DNA from: Pseudonocardiales bacterium | GTDB lineage: Bacteria; Actinomycetota; Actinomycetes; Mycobacteriales; Jatrophihabitantaceae | NCBI GenBank assembly: GCA_003243915.1 | Contig: QHCC01000015.1 | Location: 1 to 49,117 of the forward strand | Length of the DNA: 49,117 bases | Direction of reading: 5' to 3' | Part shown: piece after piece, positions 9,847 to 17,376 of the stretch | Numbering within the stretch: the first letter of the stretch is position 1 | How the letters are laid out: each line of letters begins with the position of its first letter | Program-made: the position numbers and the translations under genes | The notes under the pieces: generated by a model | Database searches by the model: none | Told to the model about the DNA's origin: nothing | Seen by the model: only the letters and a program-made list of their open reading frames with translations

Positions 9847-9876
9847 ACGGCCGCGAAGGAGCAGCGCACGCGTCAT
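9832..9876 (-). CDS. leu operon leader peptide, MTRALLLRGRDEAR
   Basis: A 14-codon reading frame on the leuA strand, starting ATG and ending TAA, 85 bases before leuA. It contains three consecutive leucine codons (CTG CTC CTT), and its last codons enter the attenuator hairpin. Leader peptides of this kind sense charged leucyl-tRNA: stalling at the leucine run changes folding of the downstream RNA. The protein itself is not expected to have another function. No strong Shine-Dalgarno sequence is seen. Confidence 0.7.
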   Translation of the reverse strand: MTRALLLRGRDEAR

Positions 9877-9927
9877 GGTGAGTTCAGGCTAACCGACAGG
9901 CAGTCGACGTCCAAGCGACGGGCGACA

Positions 9928-9970
9928 CGAAGCCGGCCCGGCAGCCGAGGGGCGTGCCGGGCCGGCTTCG
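9928..9970. terminator. Strong GC hairpin, probable terminator
   Basis: CGAAGCCGGCCCGGCA and TGCCGGGCCGGCTTCG are perfect 16-bp inverted arms separated by 11 bases. The hairpin lies between the end of the polytopic membrane protein gene (about 115 bases downstream of its stop) and the leuA leader on the same strand. It would insulate leuA from upstream transcription. There is no T-tract, as is usual for actinobacterial terminators. Confidence 0.65.
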
Positions 9971-10084
9971 CATCGGCGTCGCTGCGGGTCGTGCTCCGCA
10001 TGCTCGTCACGGCACCTTCTGATTTCGCCCTCACACAAGCTATTGCCCGAAGCGGCTGAGACGGTTTGGGCAACAGCGCCCGCG

Positions 10085-12040
10085 TCAGCGGCGCAGGTGC
10101 CACAGCGACACGCCGCCGGTCACCAGGTCGGGGGGCCGTCCGACGAGCGCGCGGACCGCCCTCACCTCCGCTGGGTAGTACGGCGATCCGCCGACGACCA
10201 CGGTCGAGACGTGGGCTGCGGCGAGCTCGCGACGCGCCGCGGTGAGCGCCCGCGCCGTCCACGACGGCGCCTGCGGGGCATGCAGGTAGGTCCACAGCAC
10301 CTTCGCGTCGGGGTGGTAGTCGACGTGGTGGCTGGGGCCGCGCGGGAGGGCGTAGCCGCAGCCCACCTGGGCGAACCGGTAGCGCGCCGCGGCCTGCCAC
10401 AGCAGGGCCCGGCTGTCGGAGAAGAATCCGGGCACCGGGACGAGCAGGGTGGTCGAGTCCGGGGGGATCGCATTCACGGCCGCCGTGGTGAAGAAGCTGG
10501 GCGCGTCGGACACTCGGGTGCCGGTGGTCGGGACGGCGGTCGGCAGCAGGGGCACCAGGCTCACGGCAACCGCGGCGCACACGGCAGTGCGCACTCGAGG
10601 CCCGGAGCTGGCCCCCCACCACTCGTCCAGTGCGACGGCGATGAGCCATGCGATCGCCAGCCACACGATCAGGCCGAGCCGGTTCGGCAGCACATTGTCG
10701 GCAAGCGGCAGGCCGTGCTGCGCCCACGCCCACGGCAGGGCCTGGCCGCGAGCCTGCGGACTGCGCAGGGCGGCCCCGAAGCTGAGCACGCCGAAGACCA
10801 CAGCGAGAGCCACGGCGACCAGGACGCCGCGCCGCCGCCGCAGGGTGACGGTGATCGCGACCAGCAGCACGAGCAACGGGATGCCGGTGTACAGCACCAC
10901 CTCTGACGCGTTGGTCAGCCGGGCCGAGACCTCTGCGCTGTGCCGGGTGTGTAGGAGCACGGTCGACGGTGCCGAGACGAGGTCGACCGGTGCATTGACC
11001 CACTTGTCGGGATTCTGGTACGGCCCACGGACGATCCAGCGCTGGCTGAACTGCTGTAGCAGCGGGATCGCCAGCAGGCCGCCCGCGACGAGGAGGGCTG
11101 CCGCCAGAGCCGAGCCGGCGGCCCAGACTCGCTCCCGGATCTGCCGTGGATGTGAGGCCATCAGCGCCAACAGCAGCCCGATGCCGCCGAGCGCGGCGAC
11201 AAACAGGAGCTCGGTGCTGATGAAGTACTGGGCGGCGACGACGAGGCCGAGCATGGCACCGCGCCGCGGTTCGGGCTGGGGCGAGCGGAAGACGATGTCC
11301 TCGACGAGCAGCGCGATGACCGGGATCAGTACCTGGCAGCTGATGTTCGGGTGCCCGAGCGAGGCGGCGACGATCATCGGCGAGTAACCGAAGACCAGCG
11401 CGCCGGGCACGGCGGCGAGCGGCCTGCGCACCCAGCGCCGCAGCCACAGGTGTGCGGTGAACGCGCTCAGTGCCGGCGAGAGGATAAGCACCACGTTGTA
11501 GCTGGCTACGGCGTTGACGGTGAGCGTGACCGGTGCGAGCAGCAGTCCGAGCAGGAGGCACGACGTGTTCGACAGTGCGCTCGCTCCGCCCGGGGCGTTC
11601 ACCAGGTGGGTGTAGAGCGGGCTCTGGCCGGTGCTCAGCGCGTGCGGCACCCACCCGAGCCACCAGATGAACAATGCGTTGTCGCCCAGTCCGTTCAGGT
11701 TCGACGTGGTGGCCAGATGGGCCACGGTGTGCCTGAAGATCCACAAGCTGGGCAGCAGGTAGCCCACCATCGTCGCGAGCGTCAGACCCCGGCGCTGGGC
11801 GGTCGACATCGGCGGCTTCCTGATGGAGGCCTTGGGTGGGTCGTCCTTGACTGGGTCGCCGGCGGGTGCGTCGTCCTCGGGCGGGGTCTTCGGTCGACCG
11901 TCCTTGGGTCGGTCGTCCTTGACTGGGTCGCCGTCGGTTGCGTCGTCCTCGGGGATGGCCCGCTCGGCCCGGTCTTTGATGGGCGCGGCTTGTCCACGGC
12001 GGGGCACCGAGCCGGCCTGGCCGGGCGACGCTGCAGGCAT
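10085..12040 (-). CDS. Large polytopic membrane protein, glycosyltransferase-like
   Basis: 651 residues. The first 77 are hydrophilic and contain an imperfect repeat of E-D-D-A-x-x-G-D-P-V-K-D-D (about residues 31-70; matching DNA at about 11840-11960). Then come about 12 membrane helices, with the first large loop bearing TSNLNGLGDNALFIWWLGW and PLYTHLVNAPGG. The extracytoplasmic C-terminal part (about 520-651) carries LVPVPGFFSDSRALLW and ends VSLWHLRR. The shape resembles GT-C or YfhO-type lipid-linked sugar transferases, but no diagnostic catalytic motif is certain. Met78 is an alternative start; third-position GC is high before it, so I keep the longer form. Divergent from gmd. Confidence 0.75.
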   Translation of the reverse strand: MPAASPGQAGSVPRRGQAAPIKDRAERAIPEDDATDGDPVKDDRPKDGRPKTPPEDDAPAGDPVKDDPPKASIRKPPMSTAQRRGLTLATMVGYLLPSLWIFRHTVAHLATTSNLNGLGDNALFIWWLGWVPHALSTGQSPLYTHLVNAPGGASALSNTSCLLLGLLLAPVTLTVNAVASYNVVLILSPALSAFTAHLWLRRWVRRPLAAVPGALVFGYSPMIVAASLGHPNISCQVLIPVIALLVEDIVFRSPQPEPRRGAMLGLVVAAQYFISTELLFVAALGGIGLLLALMASHPRQIRERVWAAGSALAAALLVAGGLLAIPLLQQFSQRWIVRGPYQNPDKWVNAPVDLVSAPSTVLLHTRHSAEVSARLTNASEVVLYTGIPLLVLLVAITVTLRRRRGVLVAVALAVVFGVLSFGAALRSPQARGQALPWAWAQHGLPLADNVLPNRLGLIVWLAIAWLIAVALDEWWGASSGPRVRTAVCAAVAVSLVPLLPTAVPTTGTRVSDAPSFFTTAAVNAIPPDSTTLLVPVPGFFSDSRALLWQAAARYRFAQVGCGYALPRGPSHHVDYHPDAKVLWTYLHAPQAPSWTARALTAARRELAAAHVSTVVVGGSPYYPAEVRAVRALVGRPPDLVTGGVSLWHLRR

Positions 12041-12178
12041 GGGTATCCGTCCGGCTCGGAGAACGTCGGAGCACGTGAGTGATGCAACCTGTCGATCACC
12101 GTAGCGTCCGCCCTGCCGGCAAGGCCGCGTCCGCCCGTCGTCGCTAGACTGCCGCGACGTATCCGGGAGGAGGACTGT

Positions 12179-13168
12179 GTGCCGCGCGCACTGATCACGG
12201 GCATCACCGGGCAGGACGGGCTGTACCTCTCCGAACTCCTGGTGGCAAAGGGCTACGAGGTCTACGGCCTGATTCGCGGTCAGAACAACCCCAAGGCCGA
12301 GATGGTCGCCCGCACGGTGCCCGGCGTGACCGTGATCGCGGCCGACCTCACCGACCTGTCCAGCCTGCTACGCGCCCTGCAGGTCGCGCAGCCCGACGAG
12401 GTCTACAACTTGGGCGCGATCAGCTTCGTGGCCTATTCCTGGGAGCAGGCGGCGCTGACGACCGACGTCACCGCCAAGGGTGTGCTGAACATGCTGGAGG
12501 CGGTTCGTCTCTACGCCGGCGACGACCTGACCGCCGGCGGTAACGTCCGCTTCTACCAGGCGTCGAGCTCGGAGATGTTCGGCAAGGTGCAGCAGGTGCC
12601 GCAGAACGAGGCGACCCTGTTGTGGCCACGCTCCCCGTACGGCGTGGCCAAGGTGTTCGGGCACTACATGACGATCAACTACCGCGAGTCCTACGGCATG
12701 CACGCCTCCAGCGGCATCCTGTTCAACCACGAGTCACCCCGGCGGGGGCCGGAGTTCGTCACCCGCAAGGTGTCCCAGGCCGTGGCCGCGATCAAGCTCG
12801 GCCGGCAGGACACCCTGACGATGGGCAATCTCGAGGCGCGCCGGGACTGGGGATTCGCCGGCGACTACGTCGACGCGATGTGGCGGATGCTGCAGCAGCC
12901 CGCCGCCGACGACTACGTAGTGGCGACGGGGGTGACGCATTCGATCCGTGACCTGCTCGACGTGGCGTTCGCCGTGGTCGACATCCAGGACTGGGACCGC
13001 TACGTCAAGCAGGATCCTCGGTTCTTCCGACCGGCCGAGGTCGACCTGCTCATCGGTGACGCGACCAAGGCCCGCGAGGTTCTGGGATGGAAGCCGTCCG
13101 TCGACTTCGCCGCCCTGGTGACGATGATGGTCGAGTCCGACCTCCGGGCCGCTGCTCAGGGGAGCTAG
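12179..13168 (+). CDS. gmd: GDP-mannose 4,6-dehydratase
   Basis: Converts GDP-D-mannose to GDP-4-keto-6-deoxymannose, precursor of GDP-fucose, GDP-rhamnose and related sugars. 329-residue SDR protein: NADP-binding GITGQDGLYLSELL at the N terminus, YNLGAISFV, SSSEMFG, catalytic Tyr154 and Lys158 (SPYGVAKVFG), substrate-site NHESPRRGPEFVTRK and GNLEARRDWG. The GTG start is preceded by GGGAGGAGG at a good distance. The next gene, a paralogue, starts two bases after the stop. The pair probably feeds the surface polysaccharide made by genes further along. Confidence 0.93.
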   Translation: MPRALITGITGQDGLYLSELLVAKGYEVYGLIRGQNNPKAEMVARTVPGVTVIAADLTDLSSLLRALQVAQPDEVYNLGAISFVAYSWEQAALTTDVTAKGVLNMLEAVRLYAGDDLTAGGNVRFYQASSSEMFGKVQQVPQNEATLLWPRSPYGVAKVFGHYMTINYRESYGMHASSGILFNHESPRRGPEFVTRKVSQAVAAIKLGRQDTLTMGNLEARRDWGFAGDYVDAMWRMLQQPAADDYVVATGVTHSIRDLLDVAFAVVDIQDWDRYVKQDPRFFRPAEVDLLIGDATKAREVLGWKPSVDFAALVTMMVESDLRAAAQGS

Positions 13169-13169
13169 C

Positions 13170-14123
13170 TTGCCGCGTTCGCTGATCACCGGGGTGACCG
13201 GCCAGGACGGCTGGTATCTCAGCGAACTGCTGCGCGAGCAGGGCCACCAGGTCTTCGGCCTGGTCACGGCCGGGGATGCGGCGCCGGTGCCGCCTGACGT
13301 CACACCCCTGTTCGGCGATCTGGGTGACGCCGCCTCGATCACAACCGCGCTGGCCGCGGCGCTGCCCGACGAGATCTACAACCTCGCGGCGATGTCGTCG
13401 GTGGTCGAATCGTGGCAGCACCCGGAGCGCGTCGCCGACATCAATGGCGTCGGTGTCGTGCGCCTGCTGCACGCCGCCCGCACGCTGACCGAGCGGGGCG
13501 GGCCGCCGGTGCGGATCGTCCAGGCCGGCAGCGCCGAAATCTTCGGCGACGCCGGCGCGCCCCAGGACGAGCACACCGTCCTCCGCCCCACCACGCCTTA
13601 CGGTGCGGCCAAGGCGTTCGCCCACCATGCCGTCGGGGTGTACCGGTCCGCCGGGCTGGCAGCCAGTTCGGCCATCCTCTACAACCACGAATCCCCCCGT
13701 CGGCCGACGCATTTCGTCACGCGCAAGATCACGAGCGCGGTGGCCCGCATCTCGTGCGGCTCGGACGAGCAGCTGCTGCTGGGCAACCTCGACGTCCGCC
13801 GCGACTGGGGGCACGCCGCGGACTACATGCGTGCCATGACGATGATCGCCCGCCATCGTGAGCCCGCTGATTTCGTCATCGCGTCCGGGGTGAGTCACTC
13901 GGTCGAGGACTTCGTCGCTGCCGCATTCGGCTACGTCGGCATCGAGGACTGGTCGCGCCACGTCAGCACCGACCCGGCGCTGGTGCGCCGGGCCGAGCCC
14001 TACGAGCAGCGCGGCGATCCCGCGCGGGCCCGGCGCGTGCTCGGCTGGGAGCCGCAGATCACGTTCGAGGGGCTGATCGCGGCCATGGTCGACGCCGACC
14101 TGGCGATCGCCCGCGGCGAGTGA
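13170..14123 (+). CDS. GDP-mannose 4,6-dehydratase-like paralogue
   Basis: 317-residue SDR protein clearly related to the preceding gmd product: GVTGQDGWYLSELLREQG, PDEIYNLAAMSSV, AGSAEIFGDA, catalytic TTPYGAAKAFAHH (Tyr and Lys kept), NHESPRRPTHFVTRK and GNLDVRRDWGHAADY. It is shorter in the region after the first strand, where the gmd product carries the GQNNPKAEMV loop. It may act on the same nucleotide sugar or on the product of its neighbour. It keeps the TGQDG signature of dehydratases, so a reductase (RMD) role is less likely. A TTG start is used, with GGGGAG just upstream and one base after the gmd stop: translational coupling. Confidence 0.85.
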   Translation: MPRSLITGVTGQDGWYLSELLREQGHQVFGLVTAGDAAPVPPDVTPLFGDLGDAASITTALAAALPDEIYNLAAMSSVVESWQHPERVADINGVGVVRLLHAARTLTERGGPPVRIVQAGSAEIFGDAGAPQDEHTVLRPTTPYGAAKAFAHHAVGVYRSAGLAASSAILYNHESPRRPTHFVTRKITSAVARISCGSDEQLLLGNLDVRRDWGHAADYMRAMTMIARHREPADFVIASGVSHSVEDFVAAAFGYVGIEDWSRHVSTDPALVRRAEPYEQRGDPARARRVLGWEPQITFEGLIAAMVDADLAIARGE

Positions 14124-14132
14124 CCGCGCCAG

Positions 14133-14257
14133 CCACGCCGTGGGCTGCCCAGTCCGGTCCGGTGATCAACACGCCGTGGGCTGCCCAGTCCGGTCCGGTC
14201 CGGTGATCAACACGCCGTGGGCTGCCCTGCAGCCATGCGTACGGCGTGTTGATCAAC
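14133..14257. repeat. Palindromic repeat cluster at 3' end of DUF559 gene
   Basis: Two incomplete units (CACGCCGTGGGCTGCC followed by CAGTCCGGTCC; 14134-14160 and 14164-14196) are followed by one complete 50-bp palindrome with arms at 14205-14218 and 14241-14254 and a 22-base centre. The arms are identical to those at 97-146; the centre begins with the same GGGCTGCCCTGCA. The right arm overlaps the TGA stop codon of the DUF559 gene, so gene and repeat are physically joined. Confidence 0.88.
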
Positions 14258-15179
14258 AGCCAAGGTCGACGGCTCGCGCGCTCAGCCACGCTGCGATCCC
14301 GCACGCGAACTCGTCGGCTCGTTTCTCGACCACGTACGGAGTGCGGTGGATGACGCTGTATCCGAGCGTTTCGAGGACGAGGTGACGCTCGTCGGTGGCA
14401 TCTCGGTCGGGCGGGTCGGAGTGGTACGCGATGCTGTCGATCTCCAGCACTGCCCGAAGACGCCGCCACAGGAAGTCGACGACGAGGTACCGTCCGCCGG
14501 GCAGGTCGATGCGGGCGTTCTGTTCGAACGGCGGCACGCCCGCGCGCCGGAGCACTCGCGCGGCGCGTGCCTCGGGTGCCGACCAGGCGCCGGCGGTGAC
14601 CTCATCCAGCGTGTCGCGGAGGTGGGCGCTGCCGTTGCGGGGACCGCACTCGAGTTCGTCGGCGAGTTCGTCCGGGGTGCACAGGTTCCGCCGCACGGCC
14701 TCACTCACGAGGGCGCGCACGTCGTCGAGGCGATGTCGCTCGAGCGCGACGTCGGCCACCGCTCGTGACAGGGGAACACGTGCTGCGCCGGGCAGCAGGG
14801 CACGCTGTGGCAGCCGCCGGGTAGCCCGGATGCGGACCCACGCCGTAGAGCGCACGCGGGTGGAGACCGTGACGAGCACGAGAACCTTGCTCGGCCGCTG
14901 GACTGACGCCAGCCCCTCCTCGGCCAATGCCGCTGCACCGCTGAGCAGCGCACCGGGTCCGGCGAAGGTGAGCGCCGCTGTGAGGCGGTCGTTCCAGGTG
15001 AGGGTGTCGACGGTCAGGTAGGTCCGCGGCAGGATCCGTCGCCACTGCCCGGTCGCCAACCGGTGCGTGATCATGTTCGGGTTGTATCCGCGGCTCAGGG
15101 CAGCCGCCCGGCCGAGGACCCGCGGCACTGCCGTGGGATCGAACAGGGGTACCAGCTCGTCGAGCAGTGCAACGTCCAT
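14253..15179 (-). CDS. DUF559 (Vsr-like) nuclease-fold protein with AbiEi-like N terminus
   Basis: 308 residues. The N-terminal half (about 1-140) has the look of the AbiEi antitoxin-type winged-helix domain (ITHRLATGQWRRILPRTYLTV, then LLSGAAALAEEGL). The C-terminal part (about 200-300) is a DUF559 domain, a PD-(D/E)XK family related to Vsr. Candidate metal residues are Asp235 (YLVVDFLW) and Glu246/Asp248 (AVLEIDSIAYH), with the usual DERHLVLETLGYSVIHRTPY tail. Substrate unknown; DNA cleavage or binding is inferred from the fold. There is no partner toxin gene next to it. The stop codon lies inside the flanking palindrome, and a decayed homologue with the same palindrome lies next to dnaX. 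Confidence 0.8.
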   Translation of the reverse strand: MDVALLDELVPLFDPTAVPRVLGRAAALSRGYNPNMITHRLATGQWRRILPRTYLTVDTLTWNDRLTAALTFAGPGALLSGAAALAEEGLASVQRPSKVLVLVTVSTRVRSTAWVRIRATRRLPQRALLPGAARVPLSRAVADVALERHRLDDVRALVSEAVRRNLCTPDELADELECGPRNGSAHLRDTLDEVTAGAWSAPEARAARVLRRAGVPPFEQNARIDLPGGRYLVVDFLWRRLRAVLEIDSIAYHSDPPDRDATDERHLVLETLGYSVIHRTPYVVEKRADEFACGIAAWLSARAVDLGC

Positions 15180-15351
15180 GGGCCGACCGTGCCCCTCGCC
15201 GGCCGGTTTGGGGCAGGAGTTAGCCCGGCTGTGGACGGTGGGGCCAGCTGTGGACGACCGGCTTGACAGCGTGCGCCCGGTGCAACCCGCGCGCGGAGCT
15301 GAGGGAGGCATTGCGGTCAAGCCAGGTACGCCGTCCAGCCGGCCACCTCCG

Positions 15352-15404
15352 TTGATCCACTTCCGGTGAACATGCCTGCAGGGATGTCGGCGGAATGTCG
15401 ATCA
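15352..15404. repeat. Distal end of DUF559 unit: imperfect palindrome
   Basis: GTTGATCCACTTCC at the left and GGAATGTCGATCAAC at the right form imperfect inverted arms around an inner hairpin ACATGCC-TGCA-GGGATGT. It matches 450-505 in base order and in the position and size of the inner hairpin. In the 170 bases between this element and the DUF559 start codon I see only two GCTGTGGACG direct repeats (15228 and 15247); their complement is GTCCACAGC, which resembles a DnaA box, but weakly. Confidence 0.7.
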
Positions 15405-15442
15405 ACGCGGCCGCCGCAGGCCTACAGCCCGTGATGTTCGCC

Positions 15443-15659
15443 GCAGGCCGCCGGCCGGGAGTCGGTGCTGCTCACCCAGTCTCGCGTGCTGGGTGATCAA
15501 CACGCGGTGGGCTGCCCTGTAGGCATGTTGACGGGATGTCGATCAACACGGTGTTCGCAGGCCGCCGGCCGGGAGTGGGTGCTGCTCACCCATTCTCGCG
15601 TGCTGGGTGATCAACACGCCGTGGGCTGCCCTGCAGGCATGTTGACGGGATGTCGATCA
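15443..15659. repeat. 114-bp tandem repeat, two copies
   Basis: GCAGGCCGCCGGCCGGGAGT starts at 15443 and again at 15557, a period of 114 bases. Both copies run, with only scattered base changes, through CTCGCGTGCTGGGTGATCAA and the left palindrome arm to GACGGGATGTCGATCA. Each copy is a chimera: the left half is of the 14205-type palindrome and the right half of the 15352-type. This is a recent local duplication within the repeat cluster. Confidence 0.88.
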
Positions 15660-15661
15660 CG

Positions 15662-15878
15662 GCAGACGTCGATCAACGCAGACCCAGGCGCAGACGTCGA
15701 TCAACGCAGGCGAAGGCGCAGCCGCAGCCGCAGCGCGAGCCACAGCCGGAGCCACAGCCGCAGCCGGAGCCACAGCCGCAGCGCGAGCCACAGCCGCAGC
15801 GCGAGCCACAGCCGGAGCCACAGCCGCAGCGGGAGCCGCGGCCGGAGCCACAGCCGGAGCCGGAGCGTCCGCGACGCA
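15662..15878. repeat. 28-bp repeat and CAGCCG/GAGCCA hexamer array
   Basis: GCAGACGTCGATCAACGCAG occurs at 15662 and 15690 (28-base period). From about 15715 to 15876 there is a degenerate hexanucleotide array of CAGCCG, CAGCCA, GAGCCA and GAGCCG. The plus strand could read a P-Q/P-E repeat peptide of 77 residues here, but there is no ribosome binding site and the composition is just the repeat. I treat it as non-coding low-complexity DNA. Confidence 0.75.
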
Positions 15879-15939
15879 TGTAGCGTCTCGGTCATCCCAT
15901 CCCATCCCATCCCCATCGTCGGACAGCGGAGCGTGCAGC

Positions 15940-17370
15940 GTGGCACGGACAGTGCAGAACTTCATCGGCGGCAAGACGGTCGACGCGGCGGACGGGCGCC
16001 GGGCCGACCTGATCGATCCCTCCACCGGCGAGGTGTTCGGCACGGCGCCGGTGTCCGGGGCGCAGGACGTCGACACCGCCTATCGCGCCGCCGCGACGGC
16101 ATTCGAGAGCTGGCGCGACACCACTCCGTCCGAGCGCCAGCGCGCGCTGCTCAGGTTCGCCGACGCGATGGAGTCCCGCGCCGAGGAGATCATCGCCGTC
16201 GAGTGCGAGAACACCGGCAAGCCGATCGAGCTGACCCGCAGCGAAGAGCTCCCGCCGGCCGTCGACCAGATCAGGTTCTTCGCCGGCGCCGCCCGGCTGC
16301 TCGAAGGGCGCAGCGCCGGTGAATACCTGGCCGGCCACACGTCCTACATCCGCCGCGAGCCGGTCGGCGTCGTCGGCCAGGTCGCGCCGTGGAACTACCC
16401 GATGATGATGGCGGTCTGGAAGATCGCGCCGGCCATCGCGGCAGGCAACTGCGTGGTGCTCAAGCCGAGCGACACCACGCCCGTCTCCTCGGTGCTGATG
16501 GCCGAGATCGCCGCCGAGTTCCTGCCACCGGGCGTGTTCAACGTCGTCTGCGGTGACCGCGACACCGGCCGGGCGCTGGTCTCGCATCCCACCCCGTCGA
16601 TGGTGTCGATCACCGGCTCGGTCCGCGCGGGAGCCGAGGTCGCCGCCGCGGCGGCGAAGGACCTCAAGCGCACCCACCTCGAGCTCGGGGGCAAGGCACC
16701 GGTCATCGTCTTCGACGATGCGGACATCGCCAACGCCGCCGAGAACATCGCGATCGCCGGGTACTTCAACGCCGGTCAGGACTGCACCGCGGCCACCCGC
16801 GTGCTGGCCGCACCCGGGATCGTCGACGAGTTTGCGGCGGCGCTGGCCGAGCAGGCCCGCAACACCAAGGTCGGCGCGCCCGCTGACGAGGACATCCTCT
16901 ACGGCCCCCTCAACAACGCCGGCCAGCTGGAGCGGGTCGGCGGCATGCTGGCCCGGCTGCCCGAGCACGCGCAGCTGCTTGCCGGCGGCTCCCGGCAGGG
17001 TGAGCGCGGCTATTTCTGGCAGCCCACCGTCGTCAGCGGCATGCGGCAGGACGACGAGGCGATCCAGGACGAGATCTTCGGACCGGTCATCACGGTGCAG
17101 AGCTTCACCGACGAGGACGAGGCGGTGCGCTGGGCCAACGGCGTCGAGTACGGCCTGGCGTCCTCGGTATGGACGAAGGACCACGGCCGGGCGATGCGGA
17201 TGGCGCGTCGCCTGGACTTCGGCTGCGTGTGGGTGAACTGCCACATCCCACTGGTGGCCGAGATGCCGCACGGCGGGTTCAAGCACTCGGGATACGGCAA
17301 GGATCTCTCGGTGTACGGCCTGGAGGACTACACCCGCATCAAGCACGTCATGCACAACATCGACTTCTGA
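15940..17370 (+). CDS. Gamma-aminobutyraldehyde dehydrogenase
   Basis: NAD-dependent aldehyde dehydrogenase of 476 residues, closest in pattern to PatD-type enzymes that oxidise 4-aminobutanal to GABA in putrescine breakdown. Catalytic Asn152 (PWNYPMMM), Glu248 (LELGGKAP) and Cys282 ([11 protein letters not shown]) are present, with the cofactor-site ITGSVRAG. The C-terminal [21 protein letters not shown] is typical of aminobutyraldehyde dehydrogenases. The GTG start has GGAG about nine bases upstream. The aminotransferase gene at 23294 could use its product, though it is 6 kb away. Substrate is assigned by family resemblance only. Confidence 0.88.
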   Translation: MARTVQNFIGGKTVDAADGRRADLIDPSTGEVFGTAPVSGAQDVDTAYRAAATAFESWRDTTPSERQRALLRFADAMESRAEEIIAVECENTGKPIELTRSEELPPAVDQIRFFAGAARLLEGRSAGEYLAGHTSYIRREPVGVVGQVAPWNYPMMMAVWKIAPAIAAGNCVVLKPSDTTPVSSVLMAEIAAEFLPPGVFNVVCGDRDTGRALVSHPTPSMVSITGSVRAGAEVAAAAAKDLKRTHLELGGKAPVIVFDDADIANAAENIAIAGYFNAGQDCTAATRVLAAPGIVDEFAAALAEQARNTKVGAPADEDILYGPLNNAGQLERVGGMLARLPEHAQLLAGGSRQGERGYFWQPTVVSGMRQDDEAIQDEIFGPVITVQSFTDEDEAVRWANGVEYGLASSVWTKDHGRAMRMARRLDFGCVWVNCHIPLVAEMPHGGFKHSGYGKDLSVYGLEDYTRIKHVMHNIDF

Positions 17371-17376
17371 GCTCGG

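Noticed and set aside
9928-9970. Member of the dispersed GATCAAC palindrome family
   Set aside because: The 16-bp arms share no sequence with that family; position fits a terminator.
14253-15179. Complete AbiE toxin-antitoxin system
   Set aside because: Only an AbiEi-like N-terminal domain is present; there is no AbiEii nucleotidyltransferase gene beside it.
14133-15710. Insertion sequence or classical transposon
   Set aside because: No transposase or recombinase motif and no target-site duplication that I can see; kept only as a repeat-endonuclease unit.
15650-15883. 77-residue Pro/Gln/Glu-rich open reading frame
   Set aside because: It is simply a translation of the hexamer repeat, has no ribosome binding site and begins within a GATCAAC repeat.
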